Assembly (NCBI GenBank): GCA_007922195.1
Contig: ML681964.1
Span: 2,301,734-2,365,733 of the forward strand
DNA: 64,000 nucleotides
Source: Podocnemis expansa
Lineage: Eukaryota > Chordata > Testudines > Podocnemididae
Direction of reading: 5' to 3'
Part shown: piece after piece, positions 23,481 through 33,840 of the stretch
Layout: each line of letters begins with the position of its first letter
How positions within the stretch are numbered: position 1 is the first letter of the stretch
Translations under genes and position numbers: made by a program
Notes under the pieces: generated by a model
Database searches by the model: none
What the model was told of the DNA's origin: nothing
What the model saw: the letters and a program-made list of their open reading frames with translations, nothing else

Positions 23481-24772
23481 GGAAACTGAACATGCCCTTT
23501 GCATTAACTCTTAGACATAGTGATCCCTAGGAGGATATTGTAGGGGGGTGGGGACAGGAGCAGAGGCATGAAACTGGGTTTTCAGTTACATGTTTCCAAT
23601 AGTCACAGCTCAAGAAATCAAGGGACAGTCAGAGAGAGGTTGCAGAGATGCCTGGCTCTCTGCTTGTGGATTCTCTTCTCCAACTCTCATGTAATTGTCC
23701 ACACAAATCCTGCCTTCTAAAGAGTGAGTGTGCCTGTAGGTGGGATGGGAAAGGGGATGAACTTCACTGAGGGACTTTATTCTTCTCTTATTCTCTTAAA
23801 AAAAAAAATGCTGTCTAGGAAGAATTTGAATTAAAAAGGGGAAGTAAATATGGTCATGATAGATGATAGATAATTCAGAGTGAACAAAGATTTTTGGTTA
23901 GTGTTAGCCTTATTTTTTGGCCTTGGATTATCTGCAAATGAGTTGTGACTTTTGCCAATTTGTTCACTACTTACAAATGCTCAACAGACTGATTTTTGGG
24001 GGGGGTAACAAAACCTGTGGTTTTTCAACTGTTGACTGTGATTATTCCTTCTAAAATTTGACATTCAATATTTTAACTGTGAAGGGCTTAAATGGGACAT
24101 ACAATGATGTACAAGCATTGTGGAGCCCCTCTGCTGTGGTAGATTTCACCCACAATGGAAAAAAAAACATGGCTGAAGCAAAATTAGTAAGTGTTGCTGA
24201 CTAATTTTTCTCACTAGCTGCACGCAAAAAGGCTATATAATATAGATTGGAATTGTCTATGTACATGTAAAGGCAGCTTCTCTTCCTGCTAATATGTGGT
24301 GACAGGAGCATCTTTGGTTATTTAAAATATTTATGAAGTTGCTAAAATGTCCAAAATAGTGGTTATAGTAAATCACAATCTTATAAATGAGTAATGAACA
24401 TTGGATTGTCTATTGGTTTTTGCTTTGGGAACAAACCTTTCCTACAGGAAGAGGTGTGTTGTCTCTGGTTACAAACCTTTTCACTGTGTTAGTGTCATTA
24501 TTAATCTGCACTGTAGTGTTCATTCCCAATTATACCTAACCACTACACTGCTGCCCTGTCAGTTCAGCTGATTGTATCCCCTGTCCAGGGTAACAAGCAC
24601 CAGCTGTTTGCTGAATGTGTCTGGTGCATTTTAGCAGTCTGTTGGTTTTAGTCTAGTGTTAATGAATGATGATGATGCATTCCACCATGCCAGATGCCAG
24701 AGATAAAGGATTAATTACATATTGATGGTCTGGAGGCTTCATTTTCTCTTGGGTGTCTCATTCCCTGTGAAG
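23481..24772. other. Intron, nothing recognised
   Basis: No repeat or gene identified apart from short A and G runs. Confidence 0.4.
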
Positions 24773-25026
24773 TTTCAAAGGGGCAGCCATATTAGTTTAG
24801 TTCAGCAAAAAAAGCAAAGAGTCCTGTGGCACTTAAAGACTAACAGATTTATTTATAACATGATTTTTTGTGGGAGAAAATCCCACTTCATCAGATGCTT
24901 TGAAATCGTTTGAAGTCTTTTAAATCTTCAAAGCATCTGATGAAGTGGGATTTTCTCCCACAAAAGCTCATGCAGTAAATAAATCTGTTAGTCTTTATGT
25001 ACCACGGGACTCCTTGCTTTTTTTTG
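24773..25026. mobile_element. Foldback PLE derivative with target duplication
   Basis: 254 bp made of two long inverted arms: left AGAGTCCTGTGGCACTTAAA, TTGTGGGAGAAAATCCCACT; right the complements AGTGGGATTTTCTCCCACAA and ..TACCACGGGACTCC. The arms meet near 24905-24925. Flanks ATTCCCTGTGAAG and ATTCCCTATGGAAG are a near-perfect duplication of 13-14 bp, so this is a complete insertion. No ORF. Confidence 0.88.
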
Positions 25027-25185
25027 ATTCCCTATGGAAGCTGTGAGTTTTTCCACCTGGAAATATGGAAGGACCCCTGCCAGAGGATTACAGAACTCTC
25101 TCTTGTAGTTTGCCCTTACTCATCCATGAAATAGTGACTGTTTGGCCATGTGACCAATCCCTTTTGTTTCCTCCATTTCTTAGGG

Positions 25186-25486
25186 TTGTGTTTTTCAATC
25201 TTTTGATACCAAGGACCAGCTTTGAGCCTGTAAACTGCTCTGATTTGCTGTTAGTTTATGACCTGATCCTATGTTTTACACCCCCTTGCATTTAGTTTCA
25301 TTCCTTTCTGTAAGTTCACCCATCTTCGAAGCATCTGAGGAAGTGGGATCTTCTCCCACGAAAGCTCATGCAAAAAATAAATCTGTTAGTCTTAAAGTGC
25401 CACGCAACTCCTTGTTGTTTTTCTACACTGAGTCAGGGAGATCTCAGGGACTGGTGCCAGGTTGGATTGATCATTGAGAAACACTG
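25186..25486. mobile_element. hAT-like element carrying a PLE insertion
   Basis: Ends TTGTGTTTTTCAATC and GATTGATCATTGAGAAACACTG are inverted. Flanking 8-mers TCTTAGGG and TTCTAGGG match at 6 of 8, fitting a hAT duplication. Most of the interior is the PLE 3' end at 25228-25425. Confidence 0.75.
25228..25425 (+). mobile_element. PLE 3'-end insertion
   Basis: Nearly identical to 29342-29541: GAGCCTGTAAACTGCTCTGA, ATGACCTGATCCTATG, CATCTTCGAAGCATCTGAGG, CTTCTCCCACGAAAGCTCAT, AATAAATCTGTTAGTC, ending TTGTTGTTTTT. The high identity implies close ages or a young subfamily. It contains an AATAAA hexamer. Confidence 0.9.
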
Positions 25487-26289
25487 TTCTAGGGAAGGAT
25501 CTGTGAAAGTGGGGGGGACGACTCTGTGAATAGAAATGGGCTGGGGGCGGGGGGGGGGAAGCAGGCAGTTTTTGTGCATTATTGCCCCTTTGGTCAGTTT
25601 ATCGGGAGACAGTCTCTCCTGTAATCTTACAATCTGTGTGAAAACAAACTGTGAGTAAATTTACCTCCTTTCACTTTGAAGTTTGATGACATTGAGAGAG
25701 GGAGAATTTCCCATTTCCCTTGGTAGTTTTTCCAATGATTAGTCAGCATCACTATTAAAAATTTGTATCTAATTTGAATTTGTGTAGCTTCATCTTGCAG
25801 CTCACAGTTTTTGTTATGCCTTTTTCTGCTAGATGAAAGAGTGCTTTAGTACCCAGTATTTTCTCCCTATAAAAATACTTCTGCACTGTAATGAAGTCAC
25901 CATCCAGTCTTATTTTTGGTAAGCTAAATTTATAGAGCTCTTTAAGTTCACTTTAAGGCATTTTCACCAGCTCTTTGAATCATTTTTGTGACTGTTGTCT
26001 TCACCCTCTCCTATTTTTCAACATCCTTTTAAAAATGTGGTTACCAGAACTAGACACAATATTCTAGCATGTTCTCTTCTGTACTTCTGCTCACTTCTCG
26101 CCTGTTTACAACTTTTTTCCACAGCATTACCTGATGGACCTCATGATGAGTTGTTTGTCCATTCTGATCCCCTAGATTCTTTTCAAAATCATTGATTTCT
26201 GTGACACAATCCACCATTCTGAAAGGATGGCTTACATTCTTTCTTAGATGTAACCTTTGTATTTGCCTATATTAAAAAGTATTTTATTT
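25487..26289. other. Intron, nothing recognised
   Basis: G-runs at about 25511-25517 and 25542-25558. No repeat or gene identified. Confidence 0.4.
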
Positions 26290-26655
26290 CAATGAGTTGA
26301 GCTTACCAACAGACGCAGATCTCTCTGTCTGACTGTCCTGTCCCCATCATTATTTAGCCTCCACCAGTCTTTGTATCACCCACACATTTTATCAGTTGTG
26401 ACGTTAAACTTATCTCCAGATAATTGATGAAAATGTTGAATAGCATCAGACCTGGTACTAAATTATATGGAACCTCACTAGAAATACCCTCATTCAATGA
26501 TGACACACTACTGACCACTGCTTTTATAAAATCTTCCTCTAGCTAGTTCCTAACTCATTTAACAGGTAATTTATTGAAATTGTGTAATGCTAATTTAAAT
26601 CCTATTGTTGTGAGAGTTTAAATCAGAATGTCTTGTAATACTAAGTTAAAACCCT
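26290..26655 (-). mobile_element. CR1 LINE fragment, 3' half of a split copy
   Basis: On the minus strand, 26400-26490 encodes a decayed LVLGLMLFNIFINYLE and the CVGDTKTGGG stretch, the RT motif region of CR1. The AGAATGTCTTGTAATAC part at about 26625 matches the preceding CR1 segment. It is collinear with 28235-28650 and separated from it by about 1.6 kb of inserted DNA. Confidence 0.7.
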
Positions 26656-26785
26656 TAAAAAACTAAGGGCTAAAATTTACAAAGATACCCAGATATCTTA
26701 CCCAAGATTTAGGTGCCTAAGTTGTGTTTTTAGGCACAACTGAGATTCACAAACTTGCTGCTTGGCTGCTGCCTAAGCCCTAGTC

Positions 26786-27188
26786 TAATGGTTCCCAACC
26801 TTTTGCAGGCTAGGGACTTCTTTTTAACAAAAATAATCTTTGCACCCCCCCCCCAGCTGATTATGTAATCTGGCCCACGCAGGCAGACTCTGGCCCACAC
26901 CACTCTGGCAGCACCTCGGGGACAGCCAGTGAGCGGCAGTGCCACCACCACCATGGCCCATGCTGCTGTGGAGCCAAGCGCCAGTAATTATGGGCTCCTG
27001 CCCTTGGCCCTGCTGGGGAGCCGCCGTAACCCCTGCTGCTATCCGGCCACAGGTGGGAAGAGGCAGCCCTGGTGGGAAGCATCAGGGCTGAAGCTGGATT
27101 CTGGCCCCAGTAGGGAGAGGCTCCACGGACCCGCTGCAAATGGCCGTGGACCCCTAGGGGTCCCTGGACCCCAGGTTGGGAACCACTG
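26786..27188. mobile_element. hAT-like non-autonomous element
   Basis: Inverted ends TAATGGTTCCCAACCT and AGGTTGGGAACCACTG. Flanks CCCTAGTC and CCCTCATC match at 6 of 8. GC-rich interior with no transposase. Same terminal family as 49134-50210. Confidence 0.8.
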
Positions 27189-27724
27189 CCCTCATCTACA
27201 CCTGCTGCATTCTTCTGTGGCATTTGATGAGAGATATGCAAGGTATGTAAAATACCTGGTATCTCTCTGGACAACTTACTAACTAGCTCTTACACACTTC
27301 GCTAAGGTGACCAGAAATGCCATCCGGTCGCCTTAGCGATACACCGCCCTCAGGGCTAGAGTTACTAGGGTGAACTCCAAAGCTATTGAGGAGTCTTGAC
27401 AGACTGCTCAATCACACCTGGAAGAGTGCACTTACAGTGGCAATTTTACTTCCATTGATATAGACACAGCTTTAGTCTGGTGACGGTTAAACATACTCAG
27501 TGCCTATTGTACATTTTTGCAGTAAAAGTTTGTTAAGCATCTATATTTTTGTCTCTGCCTGATGCAGAGAAGGGATGTGTATGGGCATCTGCCCAAAGCA
27601 CCAGATTTTAGAGGCATTCTAACTCTTTTGCTGGCCCGATTAATATTTCATTGTTCAGTTACTTAGTTATAATAGAACAACTTCAGGAGGCAAGATTGAG
27701 GGAGACCCACATCAGAACATTCCA

Positions 27725-27795
27725 TAGTCAGATGGTTAGAGCACTCACCTGAGAGGTGACTGATCCCTCTTCAAATTTCTTCTCAGATACAGCGG
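27725..27795 (+). mobile_element. tRNA-like SINE head, degenerate
   Basis: GATGGTTAGAGCACTCACCT resembles a tRNA A-box region, and CCTCTTCAAATTTC at the expected spacing resembles a decayed B box. No clear tail. Confidence 0.5.
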
Positions 27796-28234
27796 GAACT
27801 TCAACCAATGGCCTTTCACATCCCCAAAGGAACATGAAGTCCTCATCCTCCTTTCTGTCCTTCCTCCTGGCTGTTTTGTGTAGAGTTAGGTGGCTGCTGA
27901 GCACCCATTACCAGTTCAGTCCCCACATGTGAGCATCCATACTTCCCAGTTCATGAATCACTAGCAAGATAGTCACCTCCTTGCAGCCTGGTCTTAGGCA
28001 CCTATCTCTGTGAGAAGGGGTAGTGCAGCCCTTTTGTAGGTCTCTCTCATCTACTAGCTTAGGGGGCTCCCTGCCTAGTCTTCTGCTTTGTGAATCACAT
28101 TCTAAGGCACTTGCTCTCCCCGTTCTTGTTTTGTTTAGGTACCTGAACGGTGGTGGTCTGTGATTTTTCTAGGTACCTAAAAGTTAGGCACTGCAGTGTT
28201 CAGCATCACAATGCCTAAAACCCAGATTTTTTCA

Positions 28235-28650
28235 AAGGATTAGGCATTGTTGCATTCTATCAACCAAATTTATAATTTCATCAGAGAATGCAGTAGAGTT
28301 GATTTGACAAGACCTGTTTCCCATAAATCATATGGACTGGCACTGATTAAATGCTATCCTTTCATTCTTAATTGAACCCCGTATCTGTTTTTCCATTGTT
28401 TTGCCAGAGACTGTTATCAGGCTAACTGGCCTGTGATTCCCTGAGTCACCACACTTGCCCTTTTTGAACAGTAACACAACCTTAGCACTCTTTTGTCTTT
28501 GGGGATTTCTCCAGTATTCCAAGATCTACTAAACATGAACATCTATTGCTGTTTAAGAATGGGCCAGAGATGTCCTCGGTCTGCTCTTTCAGACTCTTGG
28601 ATGCTAGGGCCTGCTTATTTAAAAATGTTTATCTGTTGTTCTTTAGCATC
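28235..28650 (-). mobile_element. CR1 LINE fragment, 5' part of the split copy
   Basis: The minus-strand translation contains YWRNPQRQKSAKVVLLFKKG, NHRPVSLITVSGKTMEKQI and, further on, NSTAFSDEIINLVD. These are the CR1 RT fingers region (NYRPVSL and the segment before the first catalytic motif). Internal stops are present. Confidence 0.85.
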
Positions 28651-28812
28651 CCTCTTAGTTACTAAAGGAGGGGAAAGTATTTATCCTCCAACAGCTAGTC
28701 AAGTGATTAATTCATCTTTATCTGTTAGAGAAAGGTGCAAATAGGTACCTAATGTTTGGTGCAGTATCTTTTTTGTTATAATATCTGGCCTCAGGCAGAC
28801 ATAGGACAAGTA

Positions 28813-29541
28813 CCAAAGGGATAGCCGTGTTAGTCTAGTCCAGTAAAAAAACAACAAGCAGTTGTGTGGCACTTTAAGACTAACAGATTTATTTTTTGCA
28901 TGAACTTTCGTGGGAGAAGATCCCACTTCCTCAGATGCTTCGAAGATGGGTGAACTTACAGAAAGGAATGAAACTAAATGCAAGGGGTGCTCATCTACTA
29001 ATGTGGTCTATGCCATCATGTGCAAGAAATGCCCCAACACCTTATATATTGGACAAACAGGACAACCACTCCGTAAGAGACTGAATGAGCACAGAGCTGA
29101 TATCAGAAATCAAAGAACAAAGGGAACCAGTTGCTGAGCACTTCCACCTTCCTAATCACTCGATGATGGATTTGTTAACGACTGTCATTAGAGATGTACC
29201 TGGGACATCAAGACTCCAGAGAGAAACAGCTGAACTCGAATTAATATGCAAGCTAAATTCTGTGAAAGCAGGACTCAATCGAGACTATTGGTTCTTTTCC
29301 CATTACAAAGGGTAATTTGACTTCAGGCTTCCCATGGTTTGAGCCTGTAAACTGCTCTGATTTGCTGTTACTTTATGACCTGATCCTATGTTTTACACCC
29401 CCTTGCATTTAGTTTCATTCTTTTTTCTGTAAGTTCACCCATCTTCGAAGCATCTGAGGAAGTGGGATCTTCTCCCACGAAAACTCATGCAAAAAATAAA
29501 TCTGTTAGTCTTAAAGTGCCACACAACTGCTTGTTGTTTTT
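28813..29541 (+). mobile_element. Penelope-like element with inverted arms and 12-bp target duplication
   Basis: 729 bp flanked by exact ATAGGACAAGTA (28801-28812 and 29542-29553). A left arm (about 28845-28988) and right arm (about 29398-29541) of about 145 bp are nearly perfect inverted repeats. The left end has 32 extra bases (GCCGTGTTAGTCTAGTCCAG) that the right end lacks. Between them is the C-terminal GIY-YIG portion of a PLE ORF. The RT domain is absent, so the copy is non-autonomous. Long terminal repeats in direct or inverted orientation are known for PLEs. Confidence 0.9.
28910..29315 (+). pseudogene. PLE GIY-YIG endonuclease ORF, frameshifted
   Basis: One frame (28910-29137) encodes CKGCSSTNVVYAIMCKKCP, LYIGQTGQPLRKRLNEHRAD. 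The GIY-YIG core is read as V-V-Y then L-Y-I-G-Q-T, with the family's conserved Arg and His in RKRLNEHR and Cys pairs in front. Near 29118-29125 the frame shifts by one base, and PVAEHFHLPNHSMMDLLTTV, RLQRETAELELICKLNSVKA, GLNRDYWFFSHYKG continues to the stop at 29315. The segment after the shift matches the C-terminal half of PLE endonuclease domains. Most residues are kept, so the lesion looks recent. Confidence 0.85.
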
Positions 29542-29553
29542 ATAGGACAAGTA

Positions 29554-29876
29554 GCTACACAAAACTTGGCAGCTGCTTCAGGGTAGGTGCATGTTGGAGA
29601 GTGGAGTGATAAGTAATGAGTGGTATAGTGGGAAGTATCTTTAGAAACTGTGGACTGTGGTGATAGGTGGCTGGGGCAGCTCCAGTGTTAGTAGTATTTC
29701 TTGGAGGCAGAGGAAATCAGCAGCAATTGCAGGGCTGGATGTGTGTCATCTCAGCTGATCTGCAGAAATGCAGGCCCATTTCAACCCTGTAAGCAGTGCC
29801 TGTGGTTTGTGAGTCTGGTTCTTTTGTTCTTTTTATAATCAACACCAACCTTGGAACTTCTAAATCAAATCTTATG
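29554..29876. other. Intron, nothing recognised
   Basis: No repeat or gene identified. Confidence 0.4.
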
Positions 29877-30254
29877 GGGTATGTCCACACAAGTCTTTTA
29901 TTTTGAAACAACACTGGTTGTTTCAAAATAAAAAACTGAATGTCCACACAACATTTTCTTATTTCAAAATCACAGGCTCTGTCATTTCGAAATAACTGTC
30001 ATTTTGAAACAGCTTAAACCCCATTCATTTCAAAACAGCTATTATTTCAAAATGGTTATTTCAAAATAACACTGTTTGGACATGTTGTTTTGAAACAACA
30101 TGTCAAAACGGCCTTATTTCAAAATAACCATTTCGAAATAACAGCTGTTTCAAAAGCAGGCTTTCCTTTAATTCAAGTTAACATTTTCTTAATTCGAATT
30201 AACTCATTTTGAAATAACTTATTTTGAAATAATGATGTATGTGTGGACATAGCC
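29877..30254. mobile_element. TIR element tiled with TTTCGAAA-type palindromes, copy 2
   Basis: 378 bp with inverted ends GGGTATGTCCACACA and TGTGTGGACATAGCC, flanked by direct ATG (29874-29876, 30255-30257). The interior is the same run of palindromic units as copy 1, but most TTTCGAAA cores have become TTTCAAAA or TTTTGAAA, the expected products of CpG deamination. No ORF. Confidence 0.85.
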
Positions 30255-30984
30255 ATGGAAAATTCCATATCCCCTGTTTGAGCTTCCCAGTAAGGTATTC
30301 TCTCAGTTGCAGCTCATTTTGCATGCCAATTAAAAGCTGGTAAAAGAAATTAACAGCTTTAGGGCTTGGGCATACAGTATGTCTTGAAATCTATGGGGGA
30401 TCTTAATACTTAGACTTGTTTGAAGAATACAGCTATACAGAGAGCCCCAAATACATTTTAGGATGAATTTTGCAAAAATACTTTACAAAATATCTAAAGC
30501 CATAGCTGGTAGTGAACTAGTAAAACCATTGGGGGGCACCAGAACAACAGGAATAGGTTTGAGCTACTAATTAGTATACACAATGTTAATGTGCACTTTG
30601 TGCAATCATGCAAAATCTACTTCTAAAAAGAAAACAATCTTTCTCTTCATTTTCTACATGAACATAATTTTCACAGATGTGTCCACAGTGTGCTCTGTTT
30701 TCTGAGAAGACAAGCTGTTGTTAGGGAAGATCCTATACATGTGAATTGTCTCTGATCTTCCAAGAAGCAAAAGCTGCTGTCCTTTCTGAAAACTCTCTGT
30801 ATAAAATTAGACATTACTTGCAAGATATAGCACAAAAAATAGTATATTTACTTTGAATATAGCTATCACTGCAAGGTTGGTCTTCAATGAAATGTGAAAG
30901 CATGTTTGTAAAGATACACAATCCTGTATTTACTGGACATGTGTATCTATTGAGAGATCCGAATCCACGTCTGAGACATTAGTG
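30255..30984. other. Intron, nothing recognised
   Basis: No identifiable element. Confidence 0.4.
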
Positions 30985-31177
30985 CAGTGGCTTTCAAACT
31001 TTATTCCTTGGGACCCAGTTAAAAAAAAAAAAAAAAATTTATGCCCGTGACCCAACACTTACATCTTTGAGCAATACATTCCAGTCTTGCAGTGGTGGAA
31101 GAAAGATACAAGGCGACCCAGCACCTGAGAGTCTGCCACCCAGTACTGGGTCCCGACCCATAGTTTGAAAGTCAGTG
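30985..31177. mobile_element. hAT-like MITE
   Basis: Inverted ends CAGTGGCTTTCAAACTT and AGTTTGAAAGTCAGTG. Flanks CATTAGTG and CGCTAGTG match at 6 of 8. 193 bp with an A-run at 31021-31037. No ORF. Confidence 0.75.
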
Positions 31178-33500
31178 CGCTAGTGCACACTTTTAACTGA
31201 AGAGCCTTGAATTGTCAGGAAAGAAGCTATACAGCCCTTGTTGAGGCTTAACAGGATACATGGAGAGGTCCCTTGCCGAATTGCTATATCTGGCTTTCAG
31301 CCTGGGTAGATGTTCAGTAATGATGCCCTTTGTGGCCATGGGGAACTGATGTGACATGGCATCTAATAGGGAGCACTAACCTCCCTGCTCCGTGACTTGA
31401 GGTATCTGTGGGCCAGTGGCTGTGGAAGCTGCTCTTTTATATGGAAAGATACCACTTTCCTTCTTTCAGCCATTCCAAGCTCACTGGAGGACTGAATCCT
31501 CCACAGCAGTGTTTTGCACTTTCCCAAGACATCCTTTCCCAATTCCTGACCACAGCTTTGTACTACTATCACTATTTAACATGGGTATCAAGAACCATAA
31601 TACTGTAGGCATTACTGTACATATACTGTAGATACAATGCATGGTGCTTTGTACAGAGAATTGGAGCAGTCAGAAGAAGGTGTGCCCAGAAAGAATATAC
31701 CCCACTTTTCTTGCTGAGCCCAGTACATCCCAGGACAGTACTTTGGAGAGATCATGCATGCTATGTGAACTGTCATTCAAAGCCAAAGTGATCAAAGGCA
31801 GTCTTAGGTAATGATATTGCCACTGAGTCTCGATGCTTTGATTTAAGGAGTCCCTGGTAACATATTTTCTGAAGGAAGTAGCCACTGGTCAGAACTGAGA
31901 CATACTTAGCAAAAGTTAACCAAGTTTGCATGACTCACCTACCTCATTTCTGCTGAAGCTGCCAGGGACTGTTACCCATAGTAATATTGCTCAGCAGTTC
32001 CTTTAATCCATATTGTGTTACTGACCCACCAGGTAAAAGGTGGTATCTCTGATGCACAAATCAGCATTGTAGGTGGTGGAAACACAAAAAGGACACACTT
32101 TTTAATTAGAAAAGCACTGAAAAGAATGCATTTTGTAAGTGAAGAAGATCTCAAACAAGATATATCTTTTCAATATAATATCTGCAACCAGTGCATAATG
32201 AGTAATGAATGTAGCAGAGAGAACTGGAAAATGCAAAATTAGAAAGTTAGTTAATTGCAGAACATCTGGCTTTCATCAGACAGCCATGGGCATTTGGAAA
32301 TTCCTACTCTTTCAAGCTTACTCCGCCTTTTGTTAGGGTCTTGTTTAAAATGATACAAACAATTAATTTTACAGAGGCTTAATTCTAAACCAGGAAGTCA
32401 TTCCTTAAATTTATGCAATTCCTTAATTCACTCACTAGGTGGAGATCAAAAGCAATCCAAGTTGTGTTTGTCTCCTCAGGTTCCCTAAATCACCATAAGC
32501 ACAGCTGAAAATGAAATACATGGTACTTACCATTTTGCTTGTCAAGCTTTTACACATTTTTTTTCCTGCCCTGGAATAATTCATCTTTTTTTCAAGAACT
32601 CTCCTAGAGGGTAAACTAAAAGGAAGTACTTTTAAAGGTGCAGTTACATCATTACACTGTTACTCAATGGTCAAGTTATTTAATAAAACCAGAGCTGCTG
32701 GCACCATCATCATATGTACGTAAAATGTCTCATGACTTAAACGGTCATCACGTTAGTATCTTGTCCACAATCAAAGAATTCAAATATAACATTTTCAGGT
32801 AATTGCCAAAGCCTGAAACTAAGTTTCTGATCATAAAAATCTAGACCATGTGATAAAATGTGCAGTGCTAAGCAGCAAAAGGAAACGGGAAGTTCTGTTC
32901 TGAAAATTTGGGGATGGATTTTGGTAGGACTCAAAATGAACTGCTGAGAACGTTTTATACTACAAATTATAATAACTGTCCCTATAATAACTCTCATCCC
33001 TGTATTTTGAGAGCATTTGGGAGTTTCTAAGGGAATGAATGTAAGGTTAATTTTGGATTATATACCTGGAAAATGTATTATATTACAGAGTATCAACTCA
33101 AGATCTTCCTTTTGGTAAAAGCTAGAAAATGCCTTTCAAGTATAGAGCTTGTAGAGGGAGCTCTGTGAGATGAGGGTGAAGATTAATAAACACTGTCAAC
33201 AAATTAAACCACCTGAAAAATGTCAGTGAAGACTATGAATGCATGGTTACAGAAAAACACAACATTCTGAGGTGTAAGATCCACAAGTCTACTTCATGGC
33301 CTATGCTAAGCCCCGTCATGCCTCTTGAGAGGCCCAGGGGCCCAAAAAATTGCACTAAACAGGCAGCTGGGAATTCCTCTTGGAGTGGTTAGGAATTGGT
33401 ATAAACAGCTCTGTAGAATTTGGATGTACTTGAAATGAGAGTGGGTGTGGCAGTGGTTGAAATAGGCTGTTCTTTTGTAATCCCTGGTTTTAGTGATGAT
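31178..33500. other. Intron, nothing recognised
   Basis: Long unique-looking AT-rich stretch without an identifiable repeat, RNA gene or exon. Confidence 0.45.
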
Positions 33501-33840
33501 CAGGAGTGTTGTTGCCTCAGGAAAAAATCTGGGGCCCAGGCCCGGGCCTCAGTTCAGAGTTAGGGCCCCAGTCTCCTGCCGCTACCAGCCCAGTCCCCGG
33601 TCCCTGGCCGAGGATGGGACCAGGCAAGGTAGTGGCTGCTGCAGGCAGCCTAGCCCAGATTCTGGGATGGGAGAGATGGGTGCCTCCACAGCCAAGCCTT
33701 GGATGCCCAGCCTGGAGAGGCAGGCGCTGCCTGGCTGGCCTGGCCCCAGCAGGAGAGGCAGGGGGTGCATGAGTAATTTGGGGGACTGGCACTGCGACTT
33801 GGGACACGTGCCCCCTCTGCCAGGTGCCAGCGATGCCCTG
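33501..33840 (+). mobile_element. hAT-like GC-rich element with exact 8-bp duplication
   Basis: 340 bp beginning CAGGAGTGTTGTTGCC and ending CAGCGATGCCCTG, flanked by exact GTGATGAT (33493-33500 and 33841-33848). Homologous end to end to 54140-54472 (CAGGAACATTGCTGCCCCAG start). No transposase; open frames here are repeat DNA. Confidence 0.88.

Larger units (their letters stand above)
26656..28234. repeat. Insertion splitting a CR1 copy
   Basis: Both ends carry TTAGGTGCCTAA / TAGGTACCTAAAAG / GCCTAAAACCCAG-like motifs in opposite orientations (26709-26745 and 28160-28220), suggesting one old inverted-end repeat. Inside lie the hAT element 26786-27188 and a tRNA-like SINE head at 27725-27790. 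The family is not identified. Confidence 0.45.

Noticed and set aside
24773..25026. Long hairpin as a microRNA or structural RNA precursor
   Set aside because: The arms are copies of the PLE 3' end and the unit has a target duplication, so it is a transposon derivative.
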